DNA of 64,000 bases, taken from Adineta vaga (taxonomy: Eukaryota > Rotifera). The position numbers and the translations under genes are program-made. This document shows, one piece after another, positions 13,424 through 25,200 of this stretch. A model generated the notes under the pieces. That model made no database searches, was not told where the DNA came from, and saw only the letters and a program-made list of their open reading frames with translations. Location: NCBI GenBank assembly GCA_021613535.1, contig CP075493.1:10788001-10852000 (forward strand), in the 5' to 3' direction. How positions within the stretch are numbered: position 1 is the first letter of the stretch; each line of letters starts with the position of its first letter.

Positions 13424-14483
13424 ATGATTCTAATAAGGCGCTTGATTAAATCAACGATATTTGCGTTTTTTTTCTTCGAAATGTTATTTTATTTAATTTT
13501 ATTCTGTTTCTTGAATGTTCTCTACAAATCTTTTGGATTAATTCAAATTGAATTTGATGTTAAAGGTGAATGTTCTGTTCGACTTGAAACCGATAAAGGT
13601 GTTGAAATATGTTTAAATCATAAATGTTCGGATTTCAAAGATCCATGGCGAGTCATCAATAGTCATATTCAAGATCAACCATGTTATCTTAATTATCTTC
13701 GATTATCATTTACCACATATGATCAATTACTTATCTTTATTGAAATACAACATGCAAGTGATAATTCGCTCGATAGTTTCTTTGCTACTGATGAAACAAA
13801 ACATACTTTACTTGAAGTGAGAGATTGGATTCTTTTTTTTTTATTATAAGTCTTCATATTTTATTTAGATTGAAATCAATAAAATCTATCCATTGAATGA
13901 AAATTATTTTCTTACAGAAGATATGTTAAATAAATTAGGTGGACGAACAGGTAAAATATCTTTATTACAAATTGAAATTCTTAATTGGTATAATTCTCCT
14001 CGAACGATGGTTCAAACAATTGAAAATGATATTGTCGATCGACAACCATTTCAACAAATAACAATTCTCTATCAATGTCTTCTTCGCAGTTCAATGGAAC
14101 GATTAGTTCTCGCAAAATATCTTATTTATCAAGAAAGATCAACATGTCCATCACAAATTAATGTAACTAAAGGTGAAGATTTATTATTATCATCAAAAAG
14201 TCAATCAACTGAATATATAAAATATGATTCAATGAATACATTTCAATATGATTATTTTAATAAAGTTAAAAGTCTTTATGAACCATTGAATTCTTCTAAT
14301 CATACATCAGATGAAAATTCTCACCAATGGAATTCTCTGACAAAAGTTTGTAAAGAAATTCTATTCTTAATTGAGATAAATTTCCTCTTCTAGATCATTA
14401 TCATATTCATTATTATTATCATTGTAATTATTTTTATGGTTTATCAACATTATTGTTCTAAATCGATGAATACTCGAGAATAG
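13424..14483 (+). CDS. membrane protein of unknown function with C-terminal TM helix
   Basis: Exons 13424-13816, 13869-14345 and 14394-14483 join in phase to about 319 residues. The N-terminus is strongly hydrophobic (FAFFFFEMLFYLILFCFLNVL), either a signal peptide or an anchor. The last exon is almost wholly an Ile-rich TM helix (IIIIFIIIIIVIIFMVY) followed by a short basic tail. The part between contains several Cys (GECSVRLETDKGVEICL) and N-glycosylation sites and is probably extracellular. An alternative start is the Met at about 13481. I do not recognise the family. The stop of the NHL gene is only 6 bp upstream, so the two may share a transcript. Confidence 0.6.
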
Positions 14484-14726
14484 AGAGAAAGAAAAAAAAA
14501 GACGACAATCAATTATTTATGATATTATAAATTCATTCCTATTAAACATTTTGTCTTTCTCTAGATGATTGCTTTTTAGTTTAAACCATTTTATTTTGCA
14601 TTAATCTTACGTCAAAAAACAAATTTCGATGATAAGACTTGACAGCACATCATTATCGAAAATAATCGAGTAAAATTATGTCTGACAGTTAAGAAACATT
14701 CGAAGTCTGTATGAATTTATTGACGT

Positions 14727-15317
14727 TCAAATCATCGTCTGTGATAATCGTTGTGTTTGTTTTCGATATGGACATGAATGATGGCGATGTTCAATACATG
14801 AACAGAGATGACATGTTCCCCATAATGCAAGTATATTCCATAGACAACTAAGTGTTAAACCAATTTCATAACGTAACGATTCAGCTAATGTCACTAAAAT
14901 CATATAATTATGTGCAAAATAAATTGAATTACTAAAGGATGAAAATATCGTCGAATCAGTTGTTAAAAGATTTGCGATTAAAAGAATAAATGAAATTAAT
15001 GTTGCACCTAATAGCATGGAAAAGAATAGAATAAGAAAGCAAAGAATAACGATTTTTGCAAACCATAAACCATAGAAACCAATAGAAAATATTGAAAGAC
15101 TAAGCAAACCTAGGACAAGGATTTTATAATCATAATTTCTATTGATTTTTTCTATTTGTAATTGTGAAACTTTATTTTCATAAAGTAAAACGTTGACTAA
15201 GAGAAATAGACAATAACATGTCAATAATAATCGTGTTGCAAACGGAGAACTTTGACGATCGTAGCCCATCGAATGAAAGCAAAGATTTTGTTCCATCTGC
15301 TCTTTTATGACCATCAA
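14727..15317 (-). CDS. four-TM membrane protein, unknown family
   Basis: An uninterrupted reading frame of 196 residues on the complement, with four hydrophobic stretches: LLLTCYCLFLLVNVLL, ILVLGLLSLSIFSIGFYGLW, IVILCFLILFFSMLLGATLI and the segment around MILVTLAESLRYEIGLTLSC. It has a His- and Cys-containing tail (CHLCSCIEHRHHSC). A later Met (MGYDRQSSPF) could be the true start. It is tail-to-tail with the membrane protein gene at 13424-14483. The length and helix number resemble small tetraspan proteins, but I see no family motif. Confidence 0.5.
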   Translation of the reverse strand: MMVIKEQMEQNLCFHSMGYDRQSSPFATRLLLTCYCLFLLVNVLLYENKVSQLQIEKINRNYDYKILVLGLLSLSIFSIGFYGLWFAKIVILCFLILFFSMLLGATLISFILLIANLLTTDSTIFSSFSNSIYFAHNYMILVTLAESLRYEIGLTLSCLWNILALWGTCHLCSCIEHRHHSCPYRKQTQRLSQTMI

Positions 15318-15384
15318 TCATGTTCAATAGGAAAAAGAACAATAAAATCAATGAATATCCTTCAAGATTAGTATTATGTCTCAT

Positions 15385-16080
15385 TGACCTTCAAAACACG
15401 AATTCGATGACTCTGCCTATTCATGCTATTTTTTTCATCTATAGGTTTGAATTCGAATATTTTGTCCTAACTAAATGACGCATATTAATTTCTTTTTCTT
15501 CTTTCGTTTTGTTTTATCTTTATCGTAGATATTTCGAATAACATATCAATCACAAAAGCTAATACTGATCTAAAGAAAGCATGATTTTGATCATATAAAT
15601 GTCATTAATAATAATCGATGTGACTATGCATTTGTAAACAATCAAGTGAATATAATAGAGTGATAAAGAAACAAAAGAAACTGTTCTCTCTTTGTAAAAC
15701 ATTACTTGTCGATGTTTAATAGATGTAATTAACATATTTATTTTCTCGATAAATTTTTTCAATGAGAAAATTATGAAATTTAAACTTTAATTTGATCAAA
15801 TTTTTTGATTAATTTGCGAAAAATAAGTTTTCTCTTGCGTTTTTTTCTCTCTATGATACAACAGATTTGAATTTGTTATTTGACTAATTATTCCTATAAG
15901 AAGAGACCTTTGCACGGGCGTATTTTTTCTATCCATACTTTAAATGCATGATTAAACAAAATCATATTTTACTTGTTCTTCACTATCAATTGAATCGATT
16001 AGTATAAATTGTGTCGTTATCATTCAGTCGAGCATATACTAAACGTAAGAGATAAACGGTCATTGATAGTTGCAAGCAAC
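15385..16080. other. intergenic, no gene seen
   Basis: AT-rich spacer between divergently oriented genes, probably holding both promoters. Short reading frames here lack family features. Confidence 0.4.
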
Positions 16081-16638
16081 ATGCCTTTAATAATGAATAC
16101 TGTTAGTAGTATGTTCAATCGTAAGCATAAAACGAAATCATCGAAAAGAACTCCACGTCGTACGTAAAGAATTTATATTTTGAAATAAAATTAGAGCTAT
16201 ACGACTGTTTTTATTTTTTAAGAAACACCAGCAAGTACAGGTCTTCGATGTTATCCACTTCGTCTTGGTCCTGGTGTTGAATTAATATCTACCATTCATG
16301 AATTAATGGAAGATATTGGTATACAATCGTTATTTATTTTAAGTTGTATTGGAACATTATCTCAATGTTCATTAACTTCACGTCAATTAAATAAGAAAGA
16401 ATATGAAATTGTTTCACTTAGTGGTACATTTGATAGTGAATCTCATCATTTAATGGGCTCATTTGCTGATCCACAAACAGGCGCACTAATAGGTGGTCGA
16501 GTTCATTCCTTGACTGTCCATTCAACGTGTGAAATAATGTTAGCGGAACCACTGGATTGTACATTTTCTCGTGCATTTGATCCTCGAACTGGTGAAAATG
16601 AGCTACTCGTGAGACGGAAACTTCTTACAGAGTTTTAG
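16081..16638 (+). CDS. PPC/DUF296-domain protein
   Basis: Exon 1 (16081-16159) gives a short basic N-terminus (NRKHKTKSSKRTPR). Exon 2 (16223-16638) joins in phase through the donor GTACGT; total about 164 residues. Exon 2 matches the PPC (plants and prokaryotes conserved, DUF296) fold: GLRCYPLRLGPGVEL, a helix, FILSCIGTLSQCSL, YEIVSLSGTFD, HLMGSFADPQTGALIGGRV and STCEIMLAE. The GxL/GG pattern and the final strand order are typical. In plants the domain follows AT-hooks in AHL nuclear proteins, while prokaryotic members stand alone. The basic N-terminus could be a nuclear signal. The family is unusual for an animal, so horizontal origin is plausible. Function here is unknown. Confidence 0.78.
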
Positions 16639-17411
16639 TTAAATGTATATCTATTTGAAAATTTTTCTTTGTATATACAAAAGTTTTTGCTATTTTTAGT
16701 ATCTTTTTTTTGTTCTTCTCTTTTGTGTTTGAATAAATATTTTTGTTTAATTTAAATGAATCCACTCAAAAGAAGAAATCTATTGTTATTGTTTTTCTTC
16801 GCTTATCTGTGCCTTCATTGATGAATAATATCCTTGATATATTTCTCGATTAACGATTCGGTACAGATGACATGACTCAAAATGACTGTTTTTCTAATCA
16901 TCAATCATTTACCTTTAGATGATATTTCTCTCTGTCTCTCTCTCGTTTTGTTTTAAATAAACAAAAACAAACTGAAGAAACTTCTACTGTAATACATCAT
17001 TGACTCCTTATTCTAATTCGAATTGATCGATTCGAACCGATAAGCAAATATATATCTACTTACTTATCTACAAAACATCAATACAACTTGTCAATATGAT
17101 TAGAAAGGATAGATTATTATTCAAAGGCTCTTATCTTTGAAATTTAATCGATCGATTAACTATTTGATGAAATAAGTCGAAGGGGAAATTACATGTTATT
17201 GATTACTGCGTTTATCTAAACAGATAAAATCTTCAAGGATAAAAAATATATCAAACTTATTTTTAGTATTATACGTTCTATTTACGAGTCTTAACATTGT
17301 TTAAGTTTATGTTCCTTTCAAAAAACAAATCGATTGAACAACTAATCGATATACATTTATTTAATAAAATCACGAAATAAAGTTAAAATCACAGAAGTTT
17401 ATTACTAAAAC
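16639..17411. other. intergenic, no gene seen
   Basis: AT-rich spacer between two convergent genes. AATAAATATT at about 16733 may be the polyadenylation signal of the PPC gene. The palindrome-like ATTCGAATTGATCGATTCGAA at about 17015-17035 has no evident role. Confidence 0.4.
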
Positions 17412-18290
17412 CTATAATTTTGATCTTTTTCTGGTGCTCATAAAGTTCGTAATTGCTTCGATGAATTCATCTGTTGTCCATCGTTGTTTTAAAGTATTTA
17501 ATTCTTCGACATTGACTTGTTTAAGTTGATCAATATTCCATTTTTGTATCAATGCTTTTCCAGCTAATAAACTTCCTTTAGGTAAAGATAAAATTTGTTG
17601 ACAAATTTTCTGTTTTTCTTGTTCAAATACGTTCTCTTCAATGACTTGTGTTACTAAGCCACGTTGTTGAGCTTCTTGAGCGTTTAATTCTCGATCAAAT
17701 AAGAGAATTTCTTTGGCACGAAGTGAACCCATTAAAGATGGAAATGTATAGGATGAACAACCTTCAGCCGATTGAGCTGTTCGAGTAAATGGTAGAGCAA
17801 ATGTTGATGATGATGATGCATAAACTCCATCGAATAAACCTAATGTTGTTACAGATATTCCAATAGCTGGTCCATTTATAAAAGCAATTAAGATTTTAGG
17901 GAAATTTATGAAACTTTCAATAAAATCTTTCAAACGAGTTATGGCTTGTTCCATAACAACTTCCATATCATCTGGTGCTGATGTCTACATATGATTCAAT
18001 ATGAAGGAAAATAACATAAAAAATATTCACTAACTTACGAAAGCTTTGGCAGGATCAGATAAATCTGTACCAGAAGAATAGAATTTTCCTTTTCCAGTCA
18101 TTGAAAGTAAAACTAATTCTTCATCTTTAGCTGCTTCATTCAATATTTGTGTAATACCATCATACATATCACTTGTAATTGCATTATATTTATTTGGTCG
18201 ATTAAGTATCAATTCCCAATGTGATGAACTTTTTTTAATTAATTCAATATTTTTCGATAAAATGTGTGATGTTCTACTTGTAGTACTCAT
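17412..18290 (-). CDS. peroxisomal enoyl-CoA hydratase/isomerase (ECI2-like)
   Basis: Two exons, 18290-18039 and 17984-17412, give 274 residues. It shows the crotonase fold: WELILNRPNKYNAIT near the start, a CoA/oxyanion-hole region GKGKFYSSGTDLSDP, then FINGPAIGISVTTLGLFDGVYAS and the helix region SLMGSLRAKEILLFDRELNA. The protein ends ...KRSKL, a canonical PTS1 tripeptide SKL, so it should enter peroxisomes. The closest family by pattern is the delta3,delta2-enoyl-CoA isomerase group, which moves double bonds during beta-oxidation of unsaturated fatty acids. The ACBP domain of vertebrate ECI2 is absent. Confidence 0.85.
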
Positions 18291-19162
18291 CTTGTTTTGA
18301 ACAACTGTTTATCTATGTAATAAAGAATGCTTTATAAGCAAAAATATATTATATATCTAAAGATAACAAGAAGAAGATAAATATGATAAGAAAGTGACAT
18401 TCGAATATAGATATAGATCATGTTTTATTGGTTTTGTTAATTAAACAAATAAGATGAATACATGAAACCTCTATCACATCTAGCGACGTCTATATGAATT
18501 TTAAAATAAATAATTAATGAGAAAAAGATTCATTTTTAAATAAAGCAAAATTAACTATTGATTTTAGAGAATCAATGAAATCTTATTCTGTAATAATTTT
18601 AATATCAGGATATAAATAACCATGTTTATTTACTTGTTTTTTTGTACAACGTTCTTTCTGCCCAAAGTGCACATGAAGTGTTAGCAGGGACATTCTCTTT
18701 TCCATACATCCATCATCATGTCTTAATGTTACTCGCTATCGTCATCCATATGATAGGAGAAAATATTTCCTTCCTTGAAGAATTATGTATCTTGCTTTTT
18801 CTCGAAAGATTATACAAAAAGCAAGATGTATTTCCTTGATTAAGATAATCGTTTGCAGGACTAACAACTGTACTTCAAAAAACTTTTCAAACATGCTTAG
18901 ACAGATTTATTTCATATTGTAGAACTATGCGTGATCTTGCGAGTAATAAAATGCAGATAAGAAAATCATGCAGCCAATGCGTGACCGAAACAAGATTAGA
19001 ACGAATAGTACGAAAAGACATACGAATCGATGAATGCCCATATATAATGATAAGACTTAGTACACAGAGCATTCATTTTTTTGTTTATCGTTGTTGTACG
19101 TGCGCTTTTTCTACCCTCTTTTTTCACAGGTATAAAAATTCTGTTCTATTTAGTTATAGATA
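18291..19162. other. intergenic, shared promoter region
   Basis: Divergent promoter region between the enoyl-CoA isomerase and glycogenin genes. No convincing coding region or repeat is seen. Confidence 0.4.
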
Positions 19163-21574
19163 ATGTCGTCTGAAGCATTTGTTACATTAGCGACCAATGA
19201 TGGTTATGCACTTGGAGCTCTGGTAGTTGCTCAATCACTACGAAAAGTTGGAACACAACGACGCTTAGTAGTGATGATTTCCAAAACATTATCTGATTTA
19301 CTAAGGTGAGTTTTTATAGAATTTTGAATGCAATAAATATTTACAAAATGTTCATTTAGACAAACATTAGAGACCAGTTTTGATGAAGTTGTTGTTGTTG
19401 ATGAATTGAATTCTCGTGATGAACAACATTTACGTTTATTAGCTCGTCCTGAACTTGGTGTCACCTTTACAAAAATCAATTGTTGGCTATTAGAAAAATA
19501 TTCGAAATGTGTTTTTCTCGATTCTGATATTGTCGTCTTACAAAATATAGATGATTTATTCGATCGAGAAGAACTGTCAGCTGCACCTGATGCCGGTTGG
19601 CCTGATTGTTTTAATTCCGGTGTCTTTGTTTACAAACCATCAAAAGAAACATATGGAAAATTGATGGAATTTGCCAATCAACAAGGGGCTTCGTTTGATG
19701 GTAAAAATCTCAATCTAATCCTTTCGAATTAATTGTCAATTCCTTTTTTTAACAATGAAATTCTAGGTGGAGATCAAGGTCTTTTGAATGCTTTTTTTTC
19801 AAATTGGCGTTCAGCTGACATTTCTCGGCATTTACCATTTACTTACAATGTCACAGCCAATACATTTTATTCATATGTTCCAGCTGTAACACAGTAAATA
19901 CCATTTATTTTGATTTATGATCTATTGCAAAATATATCGATATACATAGATTTCGTAATGATATTCGTGTTGTTCATTTTGCCGGTGCATTAAAACCATG
20001 GCAATTAACATATAATCCTCAAAATGAACAATTATCGGGTAATTTAGGTGGACAACATACGGTTCAAAGAGAATTTCTTTTGGCCTGGTGGAAAATTTTG
20101 TATGAACGTGTTTGGCCACAATTATCCAAAGCAAATAAGGTCAGTAGTATGAAATATATTGCTTTGTTTGCATCCTGCATGTTGTGTTATCCTTATGTTT
20201 TATTCAGCAATTGAATCCAAACCAATCAAACACCGATGAGGTAAAGCATGTGTTTTTTTTATTCCTTCCCTTTGCTAATTTGAGTAAATGATTAACTTAA
20301 ATATGTTTAGTCTACTATTTCAGTAATGAATATATCTTCATTTTCTTCGATGAATTTTCATTCGACTAAAGAAAAACAAATTGTAATTGAACATCGAAGT
20401 TTATCTTTTCCATCGATAATTGATGATTTATTTAATGATATATCGATACGAGAAAATCTAAAACGAAAATTTTCTGCTGATAAAATTCTTCCACATGCTG
20501 GAATCTTTCATCTAAAACAAGGACAAATGAAACCTTTTCATAAAATTCAACCAAAAATTCGTCATTATAATTCACTTTCTTCTCTTACTCAAGAACAACA
20601 AGAACAACATCAACAGGAAAATTTAACATCCGAAAAAATTCTTTCCTTTTTTCCAAACGTCATTCTACGGTTTGAACAAAAATGAGAGTTTTTGTTTCAG
20701 TTTATCATTTGCTAATTTGTTTTTCTTTTACATCGAAAGATAATTCAGTTGATTTATAAGCATGTAATCAGAAGGTTAATAGATCGAATCTACTCGATGG
20801 GAGTGTTTTATAGAGGACAACTGTTCTATATAAAATACCAGCACAGTTTAAATCGGGGCTCCTTCGTTGTGGAGTAAATTCCTCACTGTGACATCGAAAA
20901 GCATGAGCAAGTGTTCCCGAATATTCGGTGCGAACCACGAACCGTATATTCTGTAGCTCGGTGCAGATCTATCTGCATTTGTAGACAAACCATACGGATC
21001 ACAAAAAATAATTTTTTTCTTCCTTTTCCTAGGGCCATTCACAAAGTGCAGTGGTTGGTAATTTATTGAATTATACTTCATTAACACATGATCAAGGTGT
21101 ACAAGCCGGTTCAGTTGCACATCGACGAGCATGGGAAGCAGGACATGTTGATTATCATGGAAGAGATTCATTTTCAAATATTCAAGAACAATTAGAAAAA
21201 AATATTGCTCATCAAACTCAACAATATCATCCATCTCAACCAAGACAAACAACACCACCTCAGTATATTGTTCTTTTCATTCTATCAAATTTATATTGAA
21301 TTATTCTAGAGCAACATCTGCTTCTGGTACTAATACTCAACAACAGTCTTCAGGTAAGAACATTACGAAATATTTATAATTTGAATCTTTTTCTTTTTCT
21401 TATTTGATAGACCAAATCACATCAACAACTACCGGTGCTCCATCAGGTAAACTATTCGTTCGCAAAAAAAACAGCGAAACCTGTCATAGATAATAATGTT
21501 TGATTTTGTTTTTCATAGGAGTTATAAAAACAACAACGACAACAACAAAAACCGTTGAAACTGAAAAGAAATAA
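19163..21574 (+). CDS. GYG: glycogenin (self-glucosylating glycogen primer)
   Basis: Exons 19163-19305, 19360-19700, 19767-19893, 19950-20139 and 20208-20240 encode the GT8 domain: start [20 protein letters not shown], metal-binding DxD in [41 protein letters not shown], and FYSYVPA around the tyrosine that is glucosylated in known glycogenins. Exons 21033-21262, 21310-21353, 21411-21446 and 21519-21574 give the C-terminus. It contains [18 protein letters not shown], which matches the glycogen-synthase-binding motif at the end of animal glycogenins, and then a Thr-rich tail. An alternative last exon at 20311-20685 is also in phase. The protein starts glycogen particles by attaching glucose from UDP-glucose to its own tyrosine. 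Confidence 0.9.
20311..20685 (+). CDS. possible alternative 3' exon of glycogenin
   Basis: After exon 20208-20240, the acceptor at 20306-20310 (TTTAG) opens a phase-0 reading frame of 125 codons that ends in TGA at 20683-20685. It begins [16 protein letters not shown] and has a Gln-rich stretch (QEQQEQHQQ). Using it would give a glycogenin without the synthase-binding tail; skipping it joins the same donor to 21033, also in phase. The product has no family match that I can see, but the open frame and clean acceptor make an isoform plausible. Confidence 0.45.
   Translation, partial: STISVMNISSFSSMNFHSTKEKQIVIEHRSLSFPSIIDDLFNDISIRENLKRKFSADKILPHAGIFHLKQGQMKPFHKIQPKIRHYNSLSSLTQEQQEQHQQENLTSEKILSFFPNVILRFEQK
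20730..21015 (+). repeat. tRNA-derived SINE-like sequence in a glycogenin intron
   Basis: CATCGA (20731-20736) and TCGATG (20794-20799) pair at the spacing of a tRNA acceptor stem. Between them lie TTCAGTTGATT (like a D-loop/A-box), TGTAATCAGAAGG (like the anticodon loop and 3' stem of tRNA-Thr) and AGATCGAATCT (like a B-box). The anticodon and T stems no longer pair well, so this is not a working tRNA. The following 200 bp are visibly richer in GC than the rest of the intron and might be a SINE body. The end is uncertain. Confidence 0.35.
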
Positions 21575-22086
21575 ATTGAATGACAAAGTGAACAAAAAGC
21601 AGAAAGAACCGTATTTGTCGAGTTTTGTTTCAAGCATTCATTTTTATCCCCGTGTGCCGTGTGATGCTTTATTTGATTTTTCTTCATCCAAAGTTCTTTC
21701 TTTTGTTTTTTCTTTTCTTTATGCATCTCGTTTTTTTAATAGTTGGTTTATTTATGATTAGTCCTAGACATATTTTAGAACAACATTAACAGAAATCGTT
21801 GCTGAAACATCCGAATAAAAACTTTCACAAAAAGATTCACCTCCCTAAACAACCCTCTAAATTTACTTGATAATCAATCATTGTACATGACAATATCATC
21901 CATCAATCTATTAGCACTGTTACGGAATATCATATGCATCGTTAAAGACGTGTCGAGCTAATCTCAATGATGTTTTTCTTCTATTAATCAGAACCATATG
22001 TTCTTCGTATAAGTTTTGAAACATGTTTACAGCTATAATCTAATGTACTCATCTATGTAGTTAATTCTACTAAATATTTTATTTAT
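21575..22086. other. 3' flanks of convergent genes
   Basis: AT-rich sequence between the ends of glycogenin and the EGF-repeat gene. No gene is seen. Confidence 0.4.
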
Positions 22087-22092
22087 TAAGAT

Positions 22093-23832
22093 TTATTCTA
22101 TTAAATTTTCACAATATGCACCTGTAAAATCATTCATACAAACACAACGATTTTCAGTAATTAAACATGTTCCATTATTTTGACAAATATTATTCATATC
22201 ATCACAAACTAACCTATTTAGTTCACAATATAATCCACCGAAACCTTTTTCGCATTGACATTGTCTTTTTATAGGATCACATTTTCCACCATGTTGACAT
22301 TCATGTAAGAGACAATAGAGTTCTCCAGTGACATTTATACAACTATCTGCTAAACAGATCTGCTCGGGATATTGACATTGTTCATTTCCACATTTAATAA
22401 TTTCATTACAGAATTCACCCGAAAAACCTTCTTCACATCGACAGAGTCCATCTGCTGTTGTTGGTGATTGAAGACATGTCCCATTGTTCATACAGGGATT
22501 TGATGAGCAAAAGGATTGATTTAAATTTTCCGAACAATCGATACCTGAATAACCATATGTGCATAGACATTGATATGTTCGACTGGTTGCTTCATGAACA
22601 CAAATTCCATTATTTTCTAAATAATAACAGAAAATTTCATATTGAAAACAACAAAAAAAAACAAATGTTTATTTACGACAAGGATTTGATGTACAAGGAT
22701 GTAATGGAATATCACAATAAAGTCCTGTAACATCTTTTGGACATACACATCTGCCATATTTATTATCGATTAATGCACAATTGCCTTGATTTGTATGGCA
22801 ATATTTCTTACATGCTGATGGTGTAATATATTCACAATAAGGTCCTGCATAGTCTGGCGGACATAAACAAAATCCATCACCTGTATGATTCAATACAATG
22901 CAGGTTGAACCATTTCGACAGAGATCAAGTGAACAAAATGTTCGTTGAGTATGTTCACATAATCTACCAGAATAACCTGGTGAACAAAGACATTGACCAT
23001 CGACGCCTGCTAATGGAACACATGTACCTAAAATATCAATCTTCAATTAATCTTTGTTTTCTTCTCCATCATCTCTTCAAACGAACCATTATTTCGACAT
23101 GGATTTTCTTCACAAAATGGTACACGTTTTTCACACAAATCTCCAACATATCCCGGTTGACATAAACAAATTCCAGCCGAAGATTCAATTAATATACAAG
23201 TACCATTATTTTGACATGGTGAGTAACTACAGAATGTTTCATTTTGATAATCATATTCACAAAATGAACCATTAAACATTGCTGGACATGAACATTTATA
23301 ACCATCATTTGATGTGTTGTAACATGTTCCACCATTTTGACAAGCACATTCACCGAGATTATCTTCACAATACATTCCAGCATGTTTCGATGGACATAGA
23401 CACATAAAACTACTATTCGTTGAAGAATCTTTTGAAAGAATTGGTGAACATAAACCTTGATTATAGCATGGATTACTTTCACATGCTTGTTGAGCATAAT
23501 TCAATTTTTCACATAATGAACCATGAACATACTAAGTGAAATGAGTGATTACTCAACAAATTGAATGAAGAAAAGAAAAGAAACTCACAGGACTGCAATG
23601 GCATGTAAAATTTGATTTGGATATAAGTTCACATGTACCTGCACGGCATGGATTTGATTCACATGGATTTGTCCAATTTTGAAGATGAACATCTTAACAA
23701 TCATTTCTTTTCTTTGTACATTATAAGAACAATCTTCTTCTTTGACTTACTTAAAAGAAAATCAGATCCATCGATAGTTTGCATGTAAAAAACGAAGATC
23801 AATAAAATTTTCCACAGAAATATTCTTTCCAT
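22093..23832 (-). CDS. secreted protein with about 11 EGF-like modules
   Basis: The complement begins at 23832 with a signal peptide (MERIFLWKILLIFVFYMQTIDG), and short introns follow. About eleven six-cysteine EGF-like modules are readable, for example CESNPCRAGTCELIS, CQNNGTCILIESSAGICLC, CRNGSTCIVLNHTGDGFCLC, CMNNGTCLQSPTTADGLC and CQHGGKCDPIKRQC. Most have the C-x-C ... GxxC ending. The protein stops after the last module (GAYCENLIE) with no TM segment, so it is probably secreted. One junction, at about 22680/22620, uses the donor after NPC and restores NPCQNNGIC. No calcium-binding D-x-D/N-E signature dominates. Such proteins act in matrix or cell-surface contacts; the specific role is unknown. 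Confidence 0.82.
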
Positions 23833-23835
23833 TTC

Positions 23836-25200
23836 TAGATTCTTTGATATTGAAGAAGGGAAAATGTTTAGTTCTTTACTTCATTTCACTTGTTTTACGA
23901 ACGTAGTGGTGTTATTGTATTAATTGTGAAGAAAGAGATGATAGAGAGAAAGAGAAAGAAAAGAAAAAAGATTGTATTGTCTGGACAACAACGTGTTCGT
24001 CCACTTGTATATTGTCATGTCTATGTGTGACCTTTTTATGTTATGATCTTTATTATGAATCAAGAGAACAAAACAAACGTATTAGATTAAAGACAATAAG
24101 TATAATCCAAACTAGTTGAATCGATCTTAACATGATCAGACAATATTTAAATATGTCATTACATGATTGAGATCAACTAAAAGATCAATTCTATTAAAAG
24201 AAAAACACGAAATGATAAAGGTATTAAGTTTTATTCATCTTATGTTGTTGAGAAACCACTCTTTCAGTTATAAACAGATTAGAATTAATACATGAAAAAA
24301 CAATAAAGAAAAGGACGAGTGAAATCCGAACTGTATTTTGTATGTATTGGAAACAGTGATTGGATACTTGCAGTATGTATAGTACATGATACTTTTCGAA
24401 CTTTTTACATAAAAATCTTTGGTTCTTAGTATATTGATCCAAGGCAAGTTTATGTACATTGTACTTAGATAGTAGTAAGTACACATGAATTCAGATACAT
24501 GTATATTTGTTGTAGAGATGTTGTCTAGTCCAATCTTTTTTGTCAATTGTTCGTTTAGCCTAACATTCACACTTTAATCGCCGGTGATATAAAGATAATG
24601 ATGTGGAAGACTAATATCCAAATGTTCTTTGTTTATATTATACCATTATAGACTTCTTCCATTCTCTTATAATAATTGAAACTAAACTGATTTCATATCG
24701 ATCATTATTAAAAGACATTGTTTAATGTCAATATTTACTTCCATTTTTCTCATTCTTAAAGATGTCACTGATGCGTGAAAATAGTATTAAATATTGTATG
24801 GCTTGTAACAATAAAATCATAACATGAAATTCGTGCGAAGTACATTATGCTCGAATACTAGTTCAAAGAAAGTTAGCTGTACGTAATAGGTATCTGTTTT
24901 CGTATTTGTTCTATTATACTGGTCGGGAATAAATTTCTCTACTGTACATATATCTTATATCTGCACTCTTGTCTGAAATTGACATAGAACTAAAAGAATA
25001 AGATGAAGTTTAAAGACATTGCAGTAACAAACAAACAAACATGTTGTCGTTACCTTCAATTTTTTGTATGTTTACTCGGTATAAAAGCACGTTTTTTCTT
25101 TCTTTCTTCGCATCAAAATTTTCTTTCTTGTGTGAACTATATATTTATGTAACGTAGACATTGAAAATAGAATATATAAAATTCTGATTTTGTTTTCAAG
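23836..25200. other. divergent promoter region, AT-rich
   Basis: About 1.36 kb between the EGF-repeat gene and the GH3 gene. Short reading frames exist on the complement but none has a family feature. No repeat is seen. Confidence 0.4.

Noticed and set aside
17015-17045. GGTTCGAATCGA on the complement looks like a tRNA B-box.
   Set aside because: No acceptor, D or anticodon arm can be placed around it, so it is not a tRNA gene.
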